The notes below the pieces were generated by a model that saw only the letters and a list, made by a program, of their open reading frames with translations, did not search any database and was not told where the DNA came from. Shown here piece after piece: positions 4,153-5,139 of a DNA stretch of 5,139 nucleotides. The position numbers and the translations under genes were made by a program. Within the stretch, counting starts at the first letter, position 1; each line of letters starts with the position of its first letter. The stretch is taken from assembly GCA_028876035.1 (NCBI GenBank), contig JAGWTK010000316.1:1-5139 (forward strand). The letters are read 5' to 3'. Source of the stretch: Bacteroidota bacterium. Lineage in GTDB: Bacteria > Bacteroidota > Bacteroidia > Chitinophagales > Chitinophagaceae.

Positions 4153-5139
4153 TTATTGCTGCTGGTTTGCATCCTGCATGCCATCCATTCCACTGCGCAT
4201 ATTCTTTCTCTTGAACAGGGATACATCCAGCTTGCCGAAGCGATAGCTGAAATTTAAGCGGAATATCTGCTGGTCACGCACCCTGGAATACTCCTGCTCC
4301 ACTATCGTTGAATAAGAATAATAACTGTATTTGCGGGTTTTGAAAACATCGTTCACACTCAGGGTGAGCGATGCGGCTTTGTTTTTCAGGAAATCTTTCC
4401 GCACTGCAATATCAAAGCCGTAATTGGGATTGATGTACCCTTGTGCAGATGGTTGCGGGCCACCGCCAAACATGCCGCCGCCGCGTCCGCCACCGCCATT
4501 GCCACTGCTCTGTGGCAATACAGATTTGCTCTGGTAATCGCCCGACAACTGAATGGAAAAGTTCTTCGGCAATTTGAAATTATTGTTCCATTTGGCGAAA
4601 TAACTGAGCCGGGAACTTGTTCCGCCGGCATTGGTAATATTACCTGCGTTGATACTCGCATTGTAGAAATTGATGTTAGTGGTCATATCCCACCACTTGG
4701 CCAGCGGGTTGCGCAACGTAAATTCCATACCGTACGAAGTGGCACTGTTGGCATTCTGATACGAAGTAAACGTAGCACTGTCCGCCGCATTATCCGTAAT
4801 TACATCCTTGAACTGGTAACGGGTGATCAGATCAGTGGTATGTTTCAGGTACAGTGATACCAGCAGGCTGTGGTTCTTCGGAAAGGTCTTTTGGTAAGAC
4901 ATCTCGAAAGAGTTGGTGAATTCCGGTTTCAAACCGGGGTTACCGACTGAGGGATACTGTGGATTGGTAATGTCTTTGAACGGTATCAGCTGGAAGAAGT
5001 TCGGGCGATTGATCCGGCGGGAATAGTTGATCTGAAAATCCTGTTTGTTGCCCAAATCCTTTGTAATAAAAACACTCGGGAAAAAACTCAGGGGATAGCT
5101 GGTTTTAAATGTAGAGTCTTTACCGGAAGTCATGAGTTT
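4153..5139 (-). CDS. Outer-membrane beta-barrel / TonB-dependent receptor-like protein, C-terminal part
   Basis: The frame is open from the right edge to the stop at 4153, giving the last 328 residues; the signal peptide, carboxypeptidase-like domain and plug expected in such proteins lie outside the window. The visible part is alternating beta strands with aromatic ends. The stretch INYSRRINRPNFFQLIPF, then NPQYPSVGNPGLKPEFTNSF, is a hallmark of the OMP_b-brl_3 type of barrel in Bacteroidota. The strand near the end, RLNFSYRFG, looks like the last barrel strand, followed by a polar tail of about 26 residues ending in three Gln. A Gly-rich insert (NGGGGRGGGMFGGGP, coded at 4456-4500) sits between two strands, probably in a surface loop. 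Substrate is unknown; no SusD-like partner is visible in the window. The ATG at 5133 is only an internal Met, not the start. A terminator follows. Confidence 0.93.
   Translation of the reverse strand, partial: KLMTSGKDSTFKTSYPLSFFPSVFITKDLGNKQDFQINYSRRINRPNFFQLIPFKDITNPQYPSVGNPGLKPEFTNSFEMSYQKTFPKNHSLLVSLYLKHTTDLITRYQFKDVITDNAADSATFTSYQNANSATSYGMEFTLRNPLAKWWDMTTNINFYNASINAGNITNAGGTSSRLSYFAKWNNNFKLPKNFSIQLSGDYQSKSVLPQSSGNGGGGRGGGMFGGGPQPSAQGYINPNYGFDIAVRKDFLKNKAASLTLSVNDVFKTRKYSYYSYSTIVEQEYSRVRDQQIFRLNFSYRFGKLDVSLFKRKNMRSGMDGMQDANQQQ

Noticed and set aside
4441..4857. Plus-strand open frame of 138 codons opposite the barrel gene
   Set aside because: Its Ala-rich start is the complement of the glycine-rich loop; no support of its own.
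1..5139. Defence island, CRISPR array, insertion sequence or tRNA
   Set aside because: No spaced direct repeats, transposase, terminal inverted repeats or cloverleaf-like sequence were seen on either strand.

Overview
This window looks like a piece of a Bacteroidota chromosome, most likely from the Chitinophagaceae or a close relative. Three things point there: a TonB-type outer-membrane barrel of the OMP_b-brl_3 style, a CCG-domain Fe-S protein followed by a small protein of a kind found mainly in Bacteroidota, and several TAnnTTTG promoter boxes close to start codons with no strong Shine-Dalgarno sequences. The genus is not certain. Gene density is high, no gap without a gene exceeds about 140 bp, and no RNA gene, CRISPR array or mobile element was seen.

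Layout from left to right. (1) Bases 1-318, minus strand: the first 106 residues of a DinB-like protein that runs off the left edge. (2) A strong minus-strand intrinsic terminator at 341-388. (3) Bases 459-2681, minus strand: a four-gene block transcribed right to left, in the order Crp/Fnr-family regulator, secreted YHS-domain protein, small DoxX-like membrane protein, secreted YceI-like lipocalin-fold protein. YHS and DoxX are 10 bp apart. The other gaps, 52 and 73 bp, each hold a possible internal promoter. The terminator at 341-388 closes the block. (4) A short divergent intergenic region at 2682-2766 with a 9-bp-arm palindrome between two candidate promoters. (5) Bases 2767-4100, plus strand: a two-CCG-repeat Fe-S protein and a conserved small Bacteroidota protein often mislabelled 'ABC transporter ATPase'. 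(6) A terminator hairpin at 4099-4128, oriented for the minus strand. (7) Bases 4153-5139, minus strand: the C-terminal 328 residues of a TonB-dependent-receptor-like outer-membrane beta-barrel that runs off the right edge.

How the genes may work together (inference). The regulator with three envelope proteins (YHS, DoxX, YceI) looks like a small regulated module for redox, metal or isoprenoid-quinone handling at the membrane and in the periplasm. The regulator lies divergent to an Fe-S redox protein, and the palindrome between them could let it control both directions. No part of this has been shown experimentally from the sequence alone. The individual families are known, so any novelty lies in the arrangement and its control.
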